Below, piece after piece: positions 63,525-64,000 of a stretch of 64,000 nucleotides of DNA. Location of the stretch: contig NZ_JAPDUG010000002.1 in NCBI RefSeq assembly GCF_026015885.1, positions 124,001-188,000 of the forward strand, given 5' to 3'. How positions within the stretch are numbered: the stretch's first letter is position 1; each line of letters opens with the position of its first letter. The notes under the pieces were generated by a model. It did not search any database, was not told the origin of the DNA, and saw only the letters and a list, made by a program, of their open reading frames with translations. This DNA is from Halocynthiibacter sp. SDUM655004. GTDB taxonomy: Bacteria; Pseudomonadota; Alphaproteobacteria; Rhodobacterales; Rhodobacteraceae. A program made the translations under genes and the position numbers.

Positions 63525-64000
63525 CGCTTTATCTTTATATCGGGCGTAAATTCTTAAAGATTTTTCTGGGTGTGTTTGCCGGTTTCTATGGCATTGCGTT
63601 CCTACTTGATATTGTTGAACAGGTACGCCAGTTCTCCGGGACAGGCGTTTCGATCGCCGAAATATTGCATCTCGCACTCCTGAAAACCCCCGAGGCGATG
63701 TATGCCATTCTGCCGCTGGTGATGATCCTTGCGACCCTTGCGCTTTTCCTCGGGTTGGCACGCAGCAGCGAACTTGTGGTGATCCGCGCATCCGGTCGCT
63801 CCGCAATCCGAAGCCTCGCCTCTCCTGTGATCGTCGCGCTTTTTATCGGCGTTGTGAGCGTTGCGGCCTATAACCCAATTGTAGCGACAACAAAGCAGCA
63901 GTACGAAAAGGTCGCGCAATCGCATCGCCAAACGCAACAAAATACAATGTCCGTAAGTTCAGAGGGCTTGTGGCTTCGGCAGGTCTCGGAGACTCAACAA
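63521..64000 (+). CDS. lptG: LPS export ABC permease LptG, N-terminal part (runs off window)
   Basis: First 160 residues. MTLYLYIGRKFLKIFLGVFAGFYGIAFLLDIVEQVRQF and LPLVMILATLALFLGLARSSELVVIRASGRS are typical of LptG. Includes the first three spans and the start of the periplasmic domain. Confidence 0.96.
   Translation, partial: MTLYLYIGRKFLKIFLGVFAGFYGIAFLLDIVEQVRQFSGTGVSIAEILHLALLKTPEAMYAILPLVMILATLALFLGLARSSELVVIRASGRSAIRSLASPVIVALFIGVVSVAAYNPIVATTKQQYEKVAQSHRQTQQNTMSVSSEGLWLRQVSETQQ

Overview
The window comes from the chromosome of a marine Roseobacter-group alphaproteobacterium (Rhodobacterales). The evidence is a permuted two-piece tmRNA with an ANDN...ALAA tag, an SspB of the alphaproteobacterial type, the F1-ATPase zeta inhibitor (DUF1476), a trgA-trgB-cysK tellurite cluster as known from Rhodobacter, an AcuI acrylyl-CoA reductase, a split B12-dependent methyltransferase set, and an iron box of the TGA-N9-TCA type. 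Coding density is high. No insertion sequence, CRISPR array, rRNA or complete prophage was seen.

Layout. 0-6 kb: the 3' end of argE, a DUF1989 protein, and a siderophore ABC transporter (ATPase and two permeases divergent from the binding protein) around an iron box. 5.8-15.3 kb: an accessory uronide-utilisation locus with kduI, an AGE-family epimerase, a DUF2264 protein, a fused DctQM TRAP permease and its DctP binding protein on one strand, and a GH88 unsaturated uronyl hydrolase and a LacI regulator on the other. Near-identical 13-bp palindromes lie at the regulated ends. 15.4-17.2 kb: a decayed stretch with an AraC-family fragment and a many-times-broken DUF1254/DUF1214 gene, followed by tRNA-Ser. 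17.7-27 kb: alaX, a large MscS channel, cysK-trgB-trgA, acuI, ssrA, a DUF6500 protein and chrA.

27-36 kb: sspB, fumC with two small downstream genes, a cytochrome P450 coupled to an alpha/beta hydrolase, a TusA-like protein, and rne with a long leader. 36-45 kb: dctB-dctD, purC-purS-purQ, the zeta inhibitor, and a homocysteine methyltransferase/corrinoid protein/DUF1638 group behind a possible SAM-responsive pseudoknot. 45-52 kb: sufE, a lipoprotein, rnd, purM-purN, tRNAs for CAU and Asn, an EnvZ-like kinase and an MBL hydrolase. 52-64 kb: divergent katG/oxyR with an OxyR-like site, a VOC protein, a possible 57-residue acidic small protein, a TfoX C-domain protein, ndk, an ABC-F ATPase, a MarC protein, an aspartic protease, holC, pepA, and lptF-lptG (lptG runs off the end).

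How the genes work together. The uronide locus should import unsaturated uronate oligosaccharides or related acids through the TRAP system, release the unsaturated sugar with GH88 and isomerise it with KduI. The roles of the AGE epimerase and DUF2264 protein are open. This is the best candidate for a little-described system here. ssrA and sspB lie about 2 kb apart and act in one degradation pathway. The methyltransferase group looks like two parts of a split methionine synthase.
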